Positions 1 to 9,693 are shown, counted from the stretch's first letter. The stretch: 64,000 bases of DNA from an uncultured Pedosphaera sp. (GCA_903918755.1 CAIXFN010000040.1:1-64000); one strand, 5' to 3'. Made by a program: numbers and translations. Notes: generated from the letters alone by a model not told the origin.

Positions 1-3000
1 ACCGTCACCCCGGCGATGCCGGTCTCGCTCCCGTCCTGGATACCGTTGCCATTCGCATCGTTCCACACATAGTTACCGATGGTCACCGGCTGGTAGAACC
101 CGAAATCAATCGTCGAATCGCTCCCACCCGCCGCCAGTGTCACCGTGCTGCCGTTGGGGTTGCTGTCGTTCGCACGGGTTCCCTGGCCGGTCGTCGTCGC
201 AACAAATCCCGCGGGCGTCGCCACGCTCACCGTGTAGGTGCCGGGCGGTTCAGAGAAGGAATAGAGCCCGTTACCATCCGTCACGGTCGTGGCGCTCACC
301 GCGCCACCGTTGATGTCCGTGCCGGTCAGGGTCAAGGTCACCCCGGCGATGCCAGCTTCACCCGCATCCTGCACCCCGTTGCCGTTGGCGTCATTCCAGA
401 CGAAGTTGCCAATCGTCACCGGCGGGATCACCGTCAAAATGCCATGACCCACGGTCGGATCGCTGCTGCAACCATTCGCATCGGTGATTACAACCGCATA
501 CGTCCCGGCCACGGAGACCGTAATCGAAGCCGTCGACGCCGTGAAACCGTTCGGACCAGTCCAGGCATAGCTGAACGGAGCGACGCCTGCGCCGGCAGTC
601 GCCGTCATAACAAGGGAATTGCCCTGGAAGACGGAACCACTGTTCACCGTCACGGTGGGTATGGGATTAACGGTCAAAATGCCAGAGCCGGAGCCAGAGC
701 AACCATTGCCATCCGTTACCGTCACCGAGTAAGCCCCGGCCGCACTGGCACTGATGGAGGAGGTCGCCGCACTAAACCCGTTCGGGCCGGTCCAGGCATA
801 TGTGAACGGCGCCGTGCCACTGGTGACACTCGCGGTCATCGTCAGCGATCCACCGGCGCAGACCGCGCCACTGTTAACCAAAACACTGGGTTTTGGATTA
901 ATCGTCAGCACCCCGAAGCCGGAGACACTGCAGCCTTTAGAATCAGTAATGGTGACATTGTAGGTGCCGGCCGCGCTGACACTGATGGAGGAAGTGGCGG
1001 CGGTGAAACCGGCTGGTCCGGTCCAAGCATAGGTAAAGGGACCTGTGCCGCCGACAATTGTAGCAACCAAGCTGAGGGAGGAACCCGCGCAAACGGAACC
1101 GCTGTTCACCGTCACGCTGGGGGCGGGATTGACCGTCAGGGTACCCATCCCGGTGGCGGAGCAACCATTGGTGTCGGTGACCGTTACACTGTAAACGCCC
1201 GCGGCCGTCGCGCTGACCGCAGCGGTGGTGGCGGTGAAACCGGAGGGACCGGTCCAGGCATAAGTAAATGGCCCGCTAATGCCACCCACTGTCGCGGTCA
1301 TCGTGAGGGGCGTTCCATCGCAGACAGTGCCGCTGTTGACGCTGGCGCTGAGATTATCACGGTAGCCAAAATTCACGTAAGAGGTGCCGGAGCAATTGGT
1401 CGCCCCGACGTCCATCTGATTGTTATTCACGCCACTGACCGAGAAGCTCTGGACCAAATTGGTGCCGGCCACCACCGCGACGCGATAATTGGCAAACGGC
1501 AAATTTGTAAAGGCATAACCACCATTGGTCCCCGAGACGGCGGAAGCAATGATGTTGCTGCCAGCATCCAGCAAATTAACGGTCAGACCCGACAAACCGG
1601 GACCGGGGTTGTTGGTGAGGTAGTTTTGGCCCAGAGTCGAGCTGCAATCCAGGAAGAGGAAGCCCGACACGGAACTGGTGGTCGGAGCGCATTCCACCAT
1701 GCCGTTGCAGGTGCTGACCACTTGCACCGGAGTGACGCTGCTGATGTCATAGCCGCAATGCGCGGAATCAGTCTGGACGCTGCCCACCACGGAAACATTG
1801 ACGTTCAGCGGAGCGCCGGGACAAGTAAGGGAGGCGGTGCACTGATAATTGATGCAGGTGCCGGCCGGAAGGTTGAAGGGCGCCGGGAGGCTGCAATCCA
1901 AAGCCGCCAAGGCGGGCGAGCTGATCGTTACGTTGGTCAAGTTAACCGCACTCGGATTGCAAACCAGGACATTGAAGGTAACGGCACAAACCCCACCGCA
2001 ACCGGGGAGCAGCACGTGGCTGTCATTGGTTTTGCCATCCAGGTCGCAGGGGGCCGTGAGGGTGACGTTGCAGGTTACGGCCGCGGTGTCCACTTTGGCA
2101 ACGGCACTGTCGGTTGCCGTGACGATATTGGTCAGACTCGTAGTCGAAGCTGCCGAAGCCGTCACCGTGTTCGTGGTGGTGACGTCCCAGGACATCTTGA
2201 AGAAATTGGTGATGGATACACCCGGCGCCAGACTGGAATGCGGGTTGGGGAAGAAATTGGTCGTAATGTCACCCACCATATTGTCATGCACCGTGAGATT
2301 GGTGAGGGTGGTGTTGCCGGGGTTGCTGACCACTATTTGGTAGCAGAAGCCCGGATCGGCGGTCCCCTTGTAACCAGCCGCGAGTTTGCCAAATGTGCCA
2401 CAACTGTTGCCGGGCAGCAGGCAGGCGACGGTTTTACTGACTGCCACGCTGGTGGTACACGCAGCGCCAACAATCGGAACCTCAATCATCAGCAATTGAA
2501 CCGCTACCGGATATTTATTAACGGCCAGAATCACCCCTTGTACATCACCACACTTGGGAGTCCAGGACGCCGCATTCGCTTCCGTGGTGGCAATGAGCGC
2601 GTTGAAAACGTTGGAGTTATAGGGCGGATTGAAAATTGGTTGCAAAGGATCAAAAGGGTCAGTCGGCCCCCGCTGCCCCACAAAGTGCCAAATGGCGAGC
2701 TGTACATCATAAAAAAACGCGTTTCCGCGATGGTTGAGGAGGTAGTTCACCTTCTGCCAGGTGGCCGGAGGAACATATACAGTCGGGTTGGTCCACAAAC
2801 CGGCAGCATGCCAGAGGACAAGATTGGTCAGATTGAGATTGAGATTAGGATCGCACGTAGCCAGGACGTGGCCGGTGTAACTAATGGGCCCGGAGGCAAT
2901 GTCGGTGTTCCAATCCACACACCAACAGATATAAGATCCGATCGGAACGCCCGCCGCCGAACTGCTGGAAATGTAGTTACTGCAATAGGAAAGATTCAGC

Positions 3001-3206
3001 GCATTGGATTTATAAACACCAGTGAAAGCCCAGGGAACAGAAACCACCGCGTTAACCGTGTTCTGGCTAAAGTTCGTGGCGATCATCAAGGCACAGGGCG
3101 GGGTTTGCCCCCGGCTTGATTCCGCCAGACCGAGGAATACGGTGAGGGCGGCAAAAATTGCCCGGGCGGTATTGCGCCACTGCTTGGGCTTGCTAGAAAA
3201 TTTCAT
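1..3206 (-). CDS. Large secreted SdrD-B / SprB-repeat surface protein (3' end outside window)
   Basis: Reading starts at the ATG at 3206 and stays open to base 1, so at least 1068 residues are present and the C-terminus is missing. The N-terminus (MKFSSKPKQWRN, then a hydrophobic stretch ending at a Gly-Gln) is a signal peptide. The next ~250 residues are unrecognised. A DUF11-like segment (NPGNTTLTNLTVHDN) lies near residues 275-360 and an SdrD-B-like domain near 505-616. Four ~77-residue repeats follow at about 617-926, each with a core like PFTYAWTGPxGF and ending VTVTDxNGCS, as in SprB/PKD-type adhesin repeats. Tandem SdrD-B domains (VWNDANGNGVQDAGE) then run into the window edge. Such proteins are exported adhesins or surface fibres; the exact role is unknown. 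The long open frame on the opposite strand (444-3119) is a shadow of this gene. Confidence 0.85.
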   Translation of the reverse strand, partial: MKFSSKPKQWRNTARAIFAALTVFLGLAESSRGQTPPCALMIATNFSQNTVNAVVSVPWAFTGVYKSNALNLSYCSNYISSSSAAGVPIGSYICWCVDWNTDIASGPISYTGHVLATCDPNLNLNLTNLVLWHAAGLWTNPTVYVPPATWQKVNYLLNHRGNAFFYDVQLAIWHFVGQRGPTDPFDPLQPIFNPPYNSNVFNALIATTEANAASWTPKCGDVQGVILAVNKYPVAVQLLMIEVPIVGAACTTSVAVSKTVACLLPGNSCGTFGKLAAGYKGTADPGFCYQIVVSNPGNTTLTNLTVHDNMVGDITTNFFPNPHSSLAPGVSITNFFKMSWDVTTTNTVTASAASTTSLTNIVTATDSAVAKVDTAAVTCNVTLTAPCDLDGKTNDSHVLLPGCGGVCAVTFNVLVCNPSAVNLTNVTISSPALAALDCSLPAPFNLPAGTCINYQCTASLTCPGAPLNVNVSVVGSVQTDSAHCGYDISSVTPVQVVSTCNGMVECAPTTSSVSGFLFLDCSSTLGQNYLTNNPGPGLSGLTVNLLDAGSNIIASAVSGTNGGYAFTNLPFANYRVAVVAGTNLVQSFSVSGVNNNQMDVGATNCSGTSYVNFGYRDNLSASVNSGTVCDGTPLTMTATVGGISGPFTYAWTGPSGFTATTAAVSATAAGVYSVTVTDTNGCSATGMGTLTVNPAPSVTVNSGSVCAGSSLSLVATIVGGTGPFTYAWTGPAGFTAATSSISVSAAGTYNVTITDSKGCSVSGFGVLTINPKPSVLVNSGAVCAGGSLTMTASVTSGTAPFTYAWTGPNGFSAATSSISASAAGAYSVTVTDGNGCSGSGSGILTVNPIPTVTVNSGSVFQGNSLVMTATAGAGVAPFSYAWTGPNGFTASTASITVSVAGTYAVVITDANGCSSDPTVGHGILTVIPPVTIGNFVWNDANGNGVQDAGEAGIAGVTLTLTGTDINGGAVSATTVTDGNGLYSFSEPPGTYTVSVATPAGFVATTTGQGTRANDSNPNGSTVTLAAGGSDSTIDFGFYQPVTIGNYVWNDANGNGIQDGSETGIAGVT

Positions 3207-3549
3207 GAATTTAAGGATGCGATGGATTTAAGAGGTCGGGAGGTTTAACGCTCAAAAAACCCCAAGAGCCGAGGTCGGCTTTGCGGATTTTTGAGAGTCG
3301 GGCAAATTTTATGAATCAGGTTGCGCATTAGAAACTCATTAGAAAAGCACAGAACATCTAATGGTTAAAAGATTGAAGCATCCCATGCCAAATGAGATTG
3401 CTTAACGGATGCCGACAACGCCGTTAGCGATGTGCGGCAAGAATGAAATTGCGTCCGATTGCAGACTTTGGCGCCAAAGGTTTGGCACCCCTGGCATTAA
3501 TCAATTGAACGGTTTGAGTTGGAAACCTCCCAGTAACCAACCAAACCAA
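3207..3549. other. Non-coding gap between two minus-strand secreted-protein genes
   Basis: No convincing gene is seen in these 343 bases. The stretch should hold the promoter of the large surface-protein gene starting at 3206 and the 3' region of the CTERM-tail peptide gene ending at 3550. The only striking element is the perfect palindrome at 3466-3479. No clear -35/-10 pair or Shine-Dalgarno sequence was found before 3206. Confidence 0.5.
3466..3479. promoter_or_regulatory. 14-bp perfect palindrome CTTTGGCGCCAAAG
   Basis: The sequence equals its own reverse complement over 14 bases and lies about 260 bases upstream of the surface-protein start and about 70 bases beyond the stop of the sorting-tail peptide. 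A dimeric repressor could bind such a site, but no second copy was seen nearby, so the function is a guess. Confidence 0.25.
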
Positions 3550-3714
3550 TCAACGACAAAACCGGCGAACCACTGCCAACCCAGCAACTCCGATGGCGAA
3601 CAAGGAAGCCGTGGCTCCGCCGTCGGGGGCTGGGTGATGACCAGCGCTCGCGTTTGCCGCAAAGAACAACAAGCCTACGAACAGAACCAACATGTCAATT
3701 TTTTGTTTTTTCAT
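3550..3714 (-). CDS. 54-residue secreted peptide with VPDSG/PEP-CTERM-type sorting tail
   Basis: From the ATG at 3714 the product is 54 residues. It has an N-terminal hydrophobic signal (KKQKIDMLVLFVGLLFF, then ANASA), a very short mature part (GHHPA), then PDGGATA, a hydrophobic helix and a basic end (VVRRFCR). This tripartite tail (PDxG motif, transmembrane helix, Arg cluster) matches the VPDSG-CTERM class used by verrucomicrobial exosortase-type sorting systems. I chose the inner ATG because it directly precedes the Lys-rich start of the signal peptide; an upstream ATG at 3756 would add 14 unrelated residues. With almost no mature region, cleavage at both ends would leave only a few residues. 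No exosortase is encoded in this window. Confidence 0.6.
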   Translation of the reverse strand: MKKQKIDMLVLFVGLLFFAANASAGHHPAPDGGATASLFAIGVAGLAVVRRFCR

Positions 3715-4338
3715 GAGTTTTTTGAAACGCCGGTTGCAAATGTTTCTGCTGTTCACCTACGCCCAAAATTTTAGAGCAAATGTTACAATGTTCAATATTT
3801 TTTTGTATAATTTTCGGTTGCATTTCTACAATATTGCCTCATGCATCTGTAATGTGCTGCAGGGCAATGCTTTACAGCAGGCTTAAATTTCCACTGCGGA
3901 TTAAACTTTTTACAATCACCCGCAACCTTTTTAGTCGGCCACAATACATCGATTATACCAATGCGTTGCTTGAAAGCTTTACAGCCGGCAGAAAACAATT
4001 TTAGCGTTTTGAGGTAGATTATGCAAAAGGCCAAACATACGCCCGGCAGGAGCTGCTGTGAGGGAGATAAACCAACAGGGAATTCCTGAATTGGCGAGGA
4101 GTTTCAGCCAGCCTGACTCACGGTAGCCAGCCGGATGATCCCCTTAGCAGATGCCGACGAGGTATAGGACGGAAGAGTGGAGATATGGCGAATCAATTTT
4201 CGAACGGCTACCGATCCAGCCCCTCCAACAACGAAAATCGAAGCTGCGACTCTCCGCCTCCGGGGTATGGTGGCGAGCAACTCCCGTGTTGGTATTGGGA
4301 CTTTTGCGAGTTGATTTGATTCCGCATGGCCACCGACT
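3715..4338. other. AT-rich non-coding stretch
   Basis: This 624-base stretch is conspicuously AT-rich between about 3757 and 4020 compared with the GC-rich surroundings, and no reading frame in it looks like a protein. A TATAAT hexamer is present on the plus strand at 3806-3811. On the minus strand a weak TTGTAG / 16 bp / TATACA pair overlaps the same bases and could drive the sorting-tail peptide gene at 3714. The part near 4100-4338 follows the recJ stop and shows no clear terminator. Confidence 0.4.
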
Positions 4339-6069
4339 TCATGGTAAGGGGGCTTCGGCCGGTCGCCAATCCAAAACCTTGAGTTGCACGGTGCGACGAC
4401 CTTTAAATTCGTTGATTTGCGGGGAGAATCCCAAATCAAACTGACCGACCGGCAGCACGGATTCGTTACCCGCGCGCCACCAAACGCCTTCATGGGTGAT
4501 CTGGCCGTCGGTGATCCAAAGTTTAACATGTTGTTTGGCAGTTCCCAAGCGTTGAGGCGGCCGGGCTTGCGTGACATTTCGAACCAGGAATTGGAGGGCC
4601 GGATTACCTTGGCCCGTGGGTTGAATCCGGTCCAATTCCTCCAAACGGCCCAAGGTGAGTTCCCCCAATGTCACCTCGGCATCCAAACGCAACCGGGGAA
4701 GCAAGGCGGACGGATCCAAGGCCGCACGGGCCAGTTCGTTCAGGCGGTCACGCAGTGTCGACAAATTGGCCGCGGGTACCGTCAGGCCCGCTGCCATCGC
4801 ATGCCCGCCATGCCGCAACAACAAATCCTCACACTGACGGAGCGCCGCAGCCAGATGGAACCCGGCGATGCTGCGGCCCGACCCGCGCCAAAGGTCTCCA
4901 TCCCCTCCCAGAATCAAGGTCGGGCGGTAAAATTGTTGTAAAACGCGGGCCGCCACAATACCAACCACCCCGACGTGCCATTCCATTTGGCCTTCGACGA
5001 TGACAAAGTCGCGGGCAGGATCAAACTTCGCCTTTACCGCAGCGGTCACCTCTTCGACAATCGCCTTTTCAATCTGCTGACGTTCCTGATTGCGGGCGTC
5101 CAAACCTTGGGCGATCGGCAGGGCCGTGGCAATTGAATCGGCCATGAGCACCTCCAAAGCCGCGGCGGCATTTTCCAAACGACCGGCCGCATTCAACCGC
5201 GGCGCCAATTGAAAACCAACCTCATACACTCCCACCGGAGGTTTGATTTGGGCCACTTGGGACAAAGCCAGCAGGCCCGGCCGGTTGGAACAGCCAAGCC
5301 GGGCCAGTCCCATGGTCACCAAAATCCGGTTCTCCCCCGTAAGGGGAACCAAGTCAGCCACAGTACCCAGAGCCACCAAATCCAATTGCTGGCGTAAATC
5401 AAAGGCGAGTGCCACGGGCCAACCGATCTCCCGTCCCCGTTTGATCAACGCATGAACCAGCTTGAAAGCCAGGCCAACGGAGCACAATTCAGTAAAGGCG
5501 GCACCTGGACCGGCGCAAAGCGGGTTGACCAGGGCAACCGCCGCCGGAGCCGGCTCCCCAATCTGGTGATGATCCAGGATTATGGTCTCCACCCCTTGCG
5601 TTTGCAACCAATCCACCACCGGAGCGGAAGTTGAACCGCAATCCACCGCCAGCAACAGACTCACCGGAAATTTTCGCAAGCAGTTCTCCACTGCGTCCCG
5701 GCTCAATCCGTACCCCTCCTCTAATCGGTGAGGCAGGTAATAATCCACTTGCCAGCCCAATTTCCGTAATGACTCCAGCAGGAATACCGTGGAAGTCACC
5801 CCATCGACATCGTAGTCGCCAAAAATCACCAGCGCCTCACCCCGGTCCCGGGCCAGACACAAGCGATCCACGGCAGCGCCGAGGTTGGGAATGAGGAAAG
5901 GATCGGCCAGGTTTTTTAGCCGGGGTTCCAAGTAAGAAGTTATCAACTCCGGATCGGTCAGTCCGCGATTCAGTAGGCACTGGGCCAAAAGTGGCGAAAT
6001 TCCCAGACTTGCGGCCAGTCGACCGGCCGGCAGGGATTCCGCGGGAGCCAGTGACCACCGAAATTTCAT
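4339..6069 (-). CDS. recJ: Single-stranded-DNA-specific exonuclease RecJ
   Basis: 576 residues, normal RecJ length. RecJ degrades single-stranded DNA 5' to 3' in the cytoplasm during recombination and mismatch or excision repair. DHH-family metal motifs are intact: DYDVDG at 85-90, VDCG at 142-145, DHH at 166-168 and GTVADLVPL at 235-243, followed by APRLNAAGR at 289-297. The DHHA1 half shows GSGRS at 397-401 and HGGHAMAAG at 420-428. The C-terminal 120 residues fit the OB-type domain. The start overlaps the stop of the upstream TerC-family gene by four bases (ATGA), suggesting translational coupling. Confidence 0.95.
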   Translation of the reverse strand: MKFRWSLAPAESLPAGRLAASLGISPLLAQCLLNRGLTDPELITSYLEPRLKNLADPFLIPNLGAAVDRLCLARDRGEALVIFGDYDVDGVTSTVFLLESLRKLGWQVDYYLPHRLEEGYGLSRDAVENCLRKFPVSLLLAVDCGSTSAPVVDWLQTQGVETIILDHHQIGEPAPAAVALVNPLCAGPGAAFTELCSVGLAFKLVHALIKRGREIGWPVALAFDLRQQLDLVALGTVADLVPLTGENRILVTMGLARLGCSNRPGLLALSQVAQIKPPVGVYEVGFQLAPRLNAAGRLENAAAALEVLMADSIATALPIAQGLDARNQERQQIEKAIVEEVTAAVKAKFDPARDFVIVEGQMEWHVGVVGIVAARVLQQFYRPTLILGGDGDLWRGSGRSIAGFHLAAALRQCEDLLLRHGGHAMAAGLTVPAANLSTLRDRLNELARAALDPSALLPRLRLDAEVTLGELTLGRLEELDRIQPTGQGNPALQFLVRNVTQARPPQRLGTAKQHVKLWITDGQITHEGVWWRAGNESVLPVGQFDLGFSPQINEFKGRRTVQLKVLDWRPAEAPLP

Positions 6070-7046
6070 GGCCTTGGGGAGCCATCCGCCGGCGGGCGCT
6101 CGCGTTGACGGGCCAGCACCGAAACCAGCATCGCCGTGCCGATAATCCCCACCACCACGATCAAAGAGATACCATCAGGGATATCGTATTGGAACCAACG
6201 AGGAACCCCTTCATGAGGATCGATCAACATCTTCACCCCAATGAAGAGGAGCACCACTGATAAACCCACCTTCAAAAACCGGAAATAGTCCATCGCCCCC
6301 GCCAGAATGGAATAGAGCGAACGCAATCCGAGCATCGCAAAAACATTGGAAGTGAAGACGATGAACGGCTGCCGGGTCACGCCGAAAATGGCCGGGATGG
6401 AATCCAAGGCAAAAACCAGGTCGGAGGCCTCCACCAGAAGCAGGACCAGAAACAGGGGCGTAAACATGCGCCGCCCGCCGGACCGGGTGACAAATCGAGA
6501 GCCGTCAAAGTCCTGGGAGATCGGCAAAAACCGCCGGGCGACCCGGACCAATCCGCTTTTTTCAGGATCCATCTCCCCCTCCTTGGAAAACAACATCTTG
6601 GCACCGGTGATCAACAGCACGCCTCCCATGAGGTAAAGCAACCATTCGAACCGGTTGATCAACGCCACCCCCGCTCCGATCATGATGCCACGCATCAACA
6701 AAGCCCCCACCACGCCCCAAAACAAAACGCGGTGCTGGTGCTCATTGCGCACCCCGAAAAAGCCGAAAATGAGCGCAATAACGAAGACGTTGTCCATCGA
6801 CAAGGACAACTCAATGAAATAACCAGTGAAAAACTCAACCGCCTCCCGGGACCCGCGCAGGGGAAACAAGGCGGCCCCAAACAGCAACGCCAGCGAAACC
6901 CACAAAATCGTCCAACAAATCGCCTCCTGGACGCGGACGGAGTGCGCCTGCCGGTGGAAAACACCCAAGTCCAAGGCCAGGAAGAATAAAATACAAAGGG
7001 TAAAAGCAACCCAATGCCAGGGGGCGATTTGAATCAGCGCAAGCAT
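6066..7046 (-). CDS. TerC/Alx-family integral membrane protein
   Basis: 326 residues from the ATG at 7046. The open frame extends further upstream, but that extension is Arg-rich, unlike the family, and runs into the secDF stop. About eight or nine membrane helices are visible. Family signatures include LSMDNVFVIALIF in the first half and ASDLVFALDSIPAIFGVT in the second, with the conserved acidic residues of a transporter core. TerC/Alx proteins are linked to manganese export, tellurite resistance and loading of metal onto secreted proteins; the substrate here is not evident. The gene lies 82 bases after secDF on the same strand and overlaps recJ by four bases. Confidence 0.9.
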   Translation of the reverse strand: MLALIQIAPWHWVAFTLCILFFLALDLGVFHRQAHSVRVQEAICWTILWVSLALLFGAALFPLRGSREAVEFFTGYFIELSLSMDNVFVIALIFGFFGVRNEHQHRVLFWGVVGALLMRGIMIGAGVALINRFEWLLYLMGGVLLITGAKMLFSKEGEMDPEKSGLVRVARRFLPISQDFDGSRFVTRSGGRRMFTPLFLVLLLVEASDLVFALDSIPAIFGVTRQPFIVFTSNVFAMLGLRSLYSILAGAMDYFRFLKVGLSVVLLFIGVKMLIDPHEGVPRWFQYDIPDGISLIVVVGIIGTAMLVSVLARQRERPPADGSPRP

Positions 7047-7128
7047 GAACCCATGAACTGAGCAGCGGCGCCCCCTTCCTGCCCCACCGCGAGCGTGACT
7101 CTGGATCGGGCCATCATCACGACGCCTT

Positions 7129-9693
7129 TCAGGCGCCCGGACGGGCCGCCACGCGCTCCGCCGTGGCCGCATTCACATGCACCTGGGAACCGATACTCGG
7201 ACGCACGCCTTTGTGCCACCACAGCACCAGGGCGCTGGCGATGTAAATACTGGAGTAGGTGCCGGTGATGATACCAACGAGGAAGGTGAAGGCAAAGTCA
7301 TTGATGGCACCGCCGCCGAACAGATAAAGCGCCATGGTAGCCAGGAAAACCGTGCCCGAGGTGATGATGGTCCGGCTCAACGTCTGGTTCAACGCCTGGT
7401 TCATCAGTTGCGTGAAAGATCCCCGGACGCCCAATTTCAGGTCCTCTCGAATGCGGTCAAAAATGACGATCGTGTCATTGATCGAGAAACCGATGATGGT
7501 CAGGACGGCGGCCACCATGGTGGCATTGAATTCCCGGCCATGCGAACTGAACAAGCCGGTGAGGCAATACACACCGATAGTCATCAGCACGTCATGAATG
7601 ACCGCCACGACCGCGCCCACGGCGAACGAGAACTCATAGCGGAACGCGACATAGACGAGAATGCCAAACAGGGAGAACAAGCTCGCCAGAACGGCCGTTT
7701 GTTGAATTTCCTTGCCGATGGTGGGTCCGACGGTTTCCTGCGATTTCCGCTCAAAATGGGCCGTGGGGAAATCCTTAAGCAACGTGACTTTAACTTTCTC
7801 AGCCGTGTCGACAGCGGCAGTAACCCGCAGCACTTCCTTGCCGCTCAACAAATCCTTTTGGTATTGGATGACCGGATCGATCAGACCGGCTTCCTTGGTC
7901 AAGGCCGCGCGCACCTTTTCCGCATCCACTTTTTCCGTGAAACTGTAGCTCGAGCTGTCGCCCCCGACAAAATCGACGCCCATGAGGTCATGCCGAGCCA
8001 ACCGGTAACCGCCAAAGGCCAGCCCAACAATGATGATGGTCCAGGACAAGGCGAAGGCCGGTTTGGCGAGCTTCATGAAATCCAGGTTGGTCGCCCGGAT
8101 CATGTGCAGCATCGGCAATTGTTTGAGCAGGTTGCGAACGAGCAGGAAGTCAAAAATCAAGCGCGTCACCACCAGCGCCGTGAACAAGCTGGCCGCCACA
8201 CCGATCGTGAGCGTCACACCGAATCCCTTGATGGGACCGCTGCCCATGAAAATCAAAATAATGGACGAAATGAGGGTCGTGACGTGGGAGTCGAAAATGG
8301 TCCCAAAGGCGCGGTCATAACCGGCCGCCAGCGCTCCCCGGAGGGATTTGCCCTTGGCCGATTCCTCGCGGATACGCTCAAAAATCAGCACGTTGGCATC
8401 CACCGCCATACCAATCGTCAAAACCACACCCGCGATGCCCGGCAACGTAAGGGTGGTGCCGACCGAGCACATGACGCCCAACAAGATGATAATATTGCAA
8501 ATCAAGGCCACGTTAGCCACGACGCCGGCGAACAAATAATAGACCGCCATGAACCCGGCGACCAGGACGGTGCCAATCACGGCCGCCATGATGCCGCTAT
8601 GCACGGTGTCTTTGCCGAGGGTGGGATCCACGCTGCTGACAGAAACCACTTTGACCGGAGCTTGCAGGGGGTTTTCCAAAACATTGGCGAGGTCATTCGC
8701 CTCTTTATCGGTGAAATGACCGGTGATCTCCCCTTCCCCGTTTGGAATCACGCCTTGAATCACGGGAGCTGATTCGAGTTCACCGTCCAGGACGATGGCC
8801 AATTCACGGCCTATGTTGGTACGGGTGATATCGGCGAACAACTCACCGCCCACCCCGTCCAAGGTGAAATGAATTTCCGGCTGGCCACTGCCCGGGTTAC
8901 GGGTCATAACCGCGCTCTTGACGTATTTGCCAGTCATTTCCGGTTTCTTTTTCACCAAGTACGCCGAAATCGCCGCGGTTCCATCCGGGTTCATGATCTT
9001 CTTCTTGAGCAATTCATAACCCGGTTCAGTGATTCCTTCCTTGATCAAATCCCGGCTGTTTTCGTGAACCATGCGGAATTCCAGGAAGGCGACCTTTTGA
9101 ATGTTCGCCTCAGCCGCCGTGCGGTCGGCTTCGGAAAGTCCGGGAAGTTGAATCAGAATCTGGTTGTCCCCGGCGGGTTGCAGCACGGGTTCCGCCACGC
9201 CGAATTTATCCACGCGGCGGCGCAGTACCTCCACGGCTTGCGAGAGTGCCTGCTGATGCCGGTATTCCGTACTGGGACCATTGGTGGAATTCTTGGCCGT
9301 GGCGTCCAGTTGGGTGGTGTCCATTTCCACGAGGAAGGAGGTGCCACCTTGCAGATCCAAACCAAGTTTGATTTTCCCCGCGGAATCCCGCTGCAACCGG
9401 TCGAGGACCGCCCGGGTCGGATTCAGGTCGTTCTTGACTTCGTAGAAAGGAAAATACTTGGTGATGTCGTTCGTTCCGACGGCTTGCTGAATATTCGTAA
9501 AAGTTTTTTGCGGTGCTTCGGCCTGCAACTTCTGCAGTTTTTGCACGATATTCGTGAAGGTCTGGTCCCGCTTCACGCCCCGGGCGGCGAACTCGTCGGC
9601 CAGATTGGGTCCCACGGGCGGGTACGCCTCGTAAAGCGACCACACCAGCACCACCAACACCAAAATGAATTTTCCCAGGTTATTTTGATTCAT
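7129..9693 (-). CDS. secDF: Fused protein-export membrane protein SecDF
   Basis: 854 residues. SecD occupies about residues 1-535 and SecF about 545-854 in one polypeptide. SecDF uses the proton gradient to pull proteins out of the SecYEG channel on the periplasmic side. Visible features are an N-terminal helix, the SecD motif GLDLQGGTSF at 111-120, a long periplasmic P1 region, a six-helix RND-type block, and the SecF motif GVDFVGGDSS followed by a second six-helix block ending in ALVLWWHKG. Fused SecDF occurs in several phyla, including verrucomicrobia. It starts 11 bases after the yajC stop, so the pair is surely co-transcribed, fitting the heavy secretion load implied by the rest of the window. 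Confidence 0.95.
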   Translation of the reverse strand: MNQNNLGKFILVLVVLVWSLYEAYPPVGPNLADEFAARGVKRDQTFTNIVQKLQKLQAEAPQKTFTNIQQAVGTNDITKYFPFYEVKNDLNPTRAVLDRLQRDSAGKIKLGLDLQGGTSFLVEMDTTQLDATAKNSTNGPSTEYRHQQALSQAVEVLRRRVDKFGVAEPVLQPAGDNQILIQLPGLSEADRTAAEANIQKVAFLEFRMVHENSRDLIKEGITEPGYELLKKKIMNPDGTAAISAYLVKKKPEMTGKYVKSAVMTRNPGSGQPEIHFTLDGVGGELFADITRTNIGRELAIVLDGELESAPVIQGVIPNGEGEITGHFTDKEANDLANVLENPLQAPVKVVSVSSVDPTLGKDTVHSGIMAAVIGTVLVAGFMAVYYLFAGVVANVALICNIIILLGVMCSVGTTLTLPGIAGVVLTIGMAVDANVLIFERIREESAKGKSLRGALAAGYDRAFGTIFDSHVTTLISSIILIFMGSGPIKGFGVTLTIGVAASLFTALVVTRLIFDFLLVRNLLKQLPMLHMIRATNLDFMKLAKPAFALSWTIIIVGLAFGGYRLARHDLMGVDFVGGDSSSYSFTEKVDAEKVRAALTKEAGLIDPVIQYQKDLLSGKEVLRVTAAVDTAEKVKVTLLKDFPTAHFERKSQETVGPTIGKEIQQTAVLASLFSLFGILVYVAFRYEFSFAVGAVVAVIHDVLMTIGVYCLTGLFSSHGREFNATMVAAVLTIIGFSINDTIVIFDRIREDLKLGVRGSFTQLMNQALNQTLSRTIITSGTVFLATMALYLFGGGAINDFAFTFLVGIITGTYSSIYIASALVLWWHKGVRPSIGSQVHVNAATAERVAARPGA

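Noticed and set aside
444-3119. 891-codon open frame on the plus strand
   Set aside because: Antisense to the SdrD-B/SprB-type gene, which has a signal peptide and recognisable repeats. The plus frame is rich in Arg, Gly and His with no domain, as expected for a GC-rich shadow.
3480-3500. Possible sigma-54 promoter (TGGCAC ... GC)
   Set aside because: The GG and GC pairs are 10 instead of 12 bases apart, and no suitable gene follows.
3792-4034. 80-codon minus-strand frame in the AT-rich stretch
   Set aside because: Needs a TTG start, no ribosome site, composition typical of AT-rich non-coding DNA.
4104-4577. 157-codon frame overlapping the end of recJ
   Set aside because: Out of frame with recJ, which is intact; no family signs.
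7177-8772. 531-codon open frame on the plus strand
   Set aside because: Shadow of secDF; the product is His/Asp/Gln-rich and unlike any protein.
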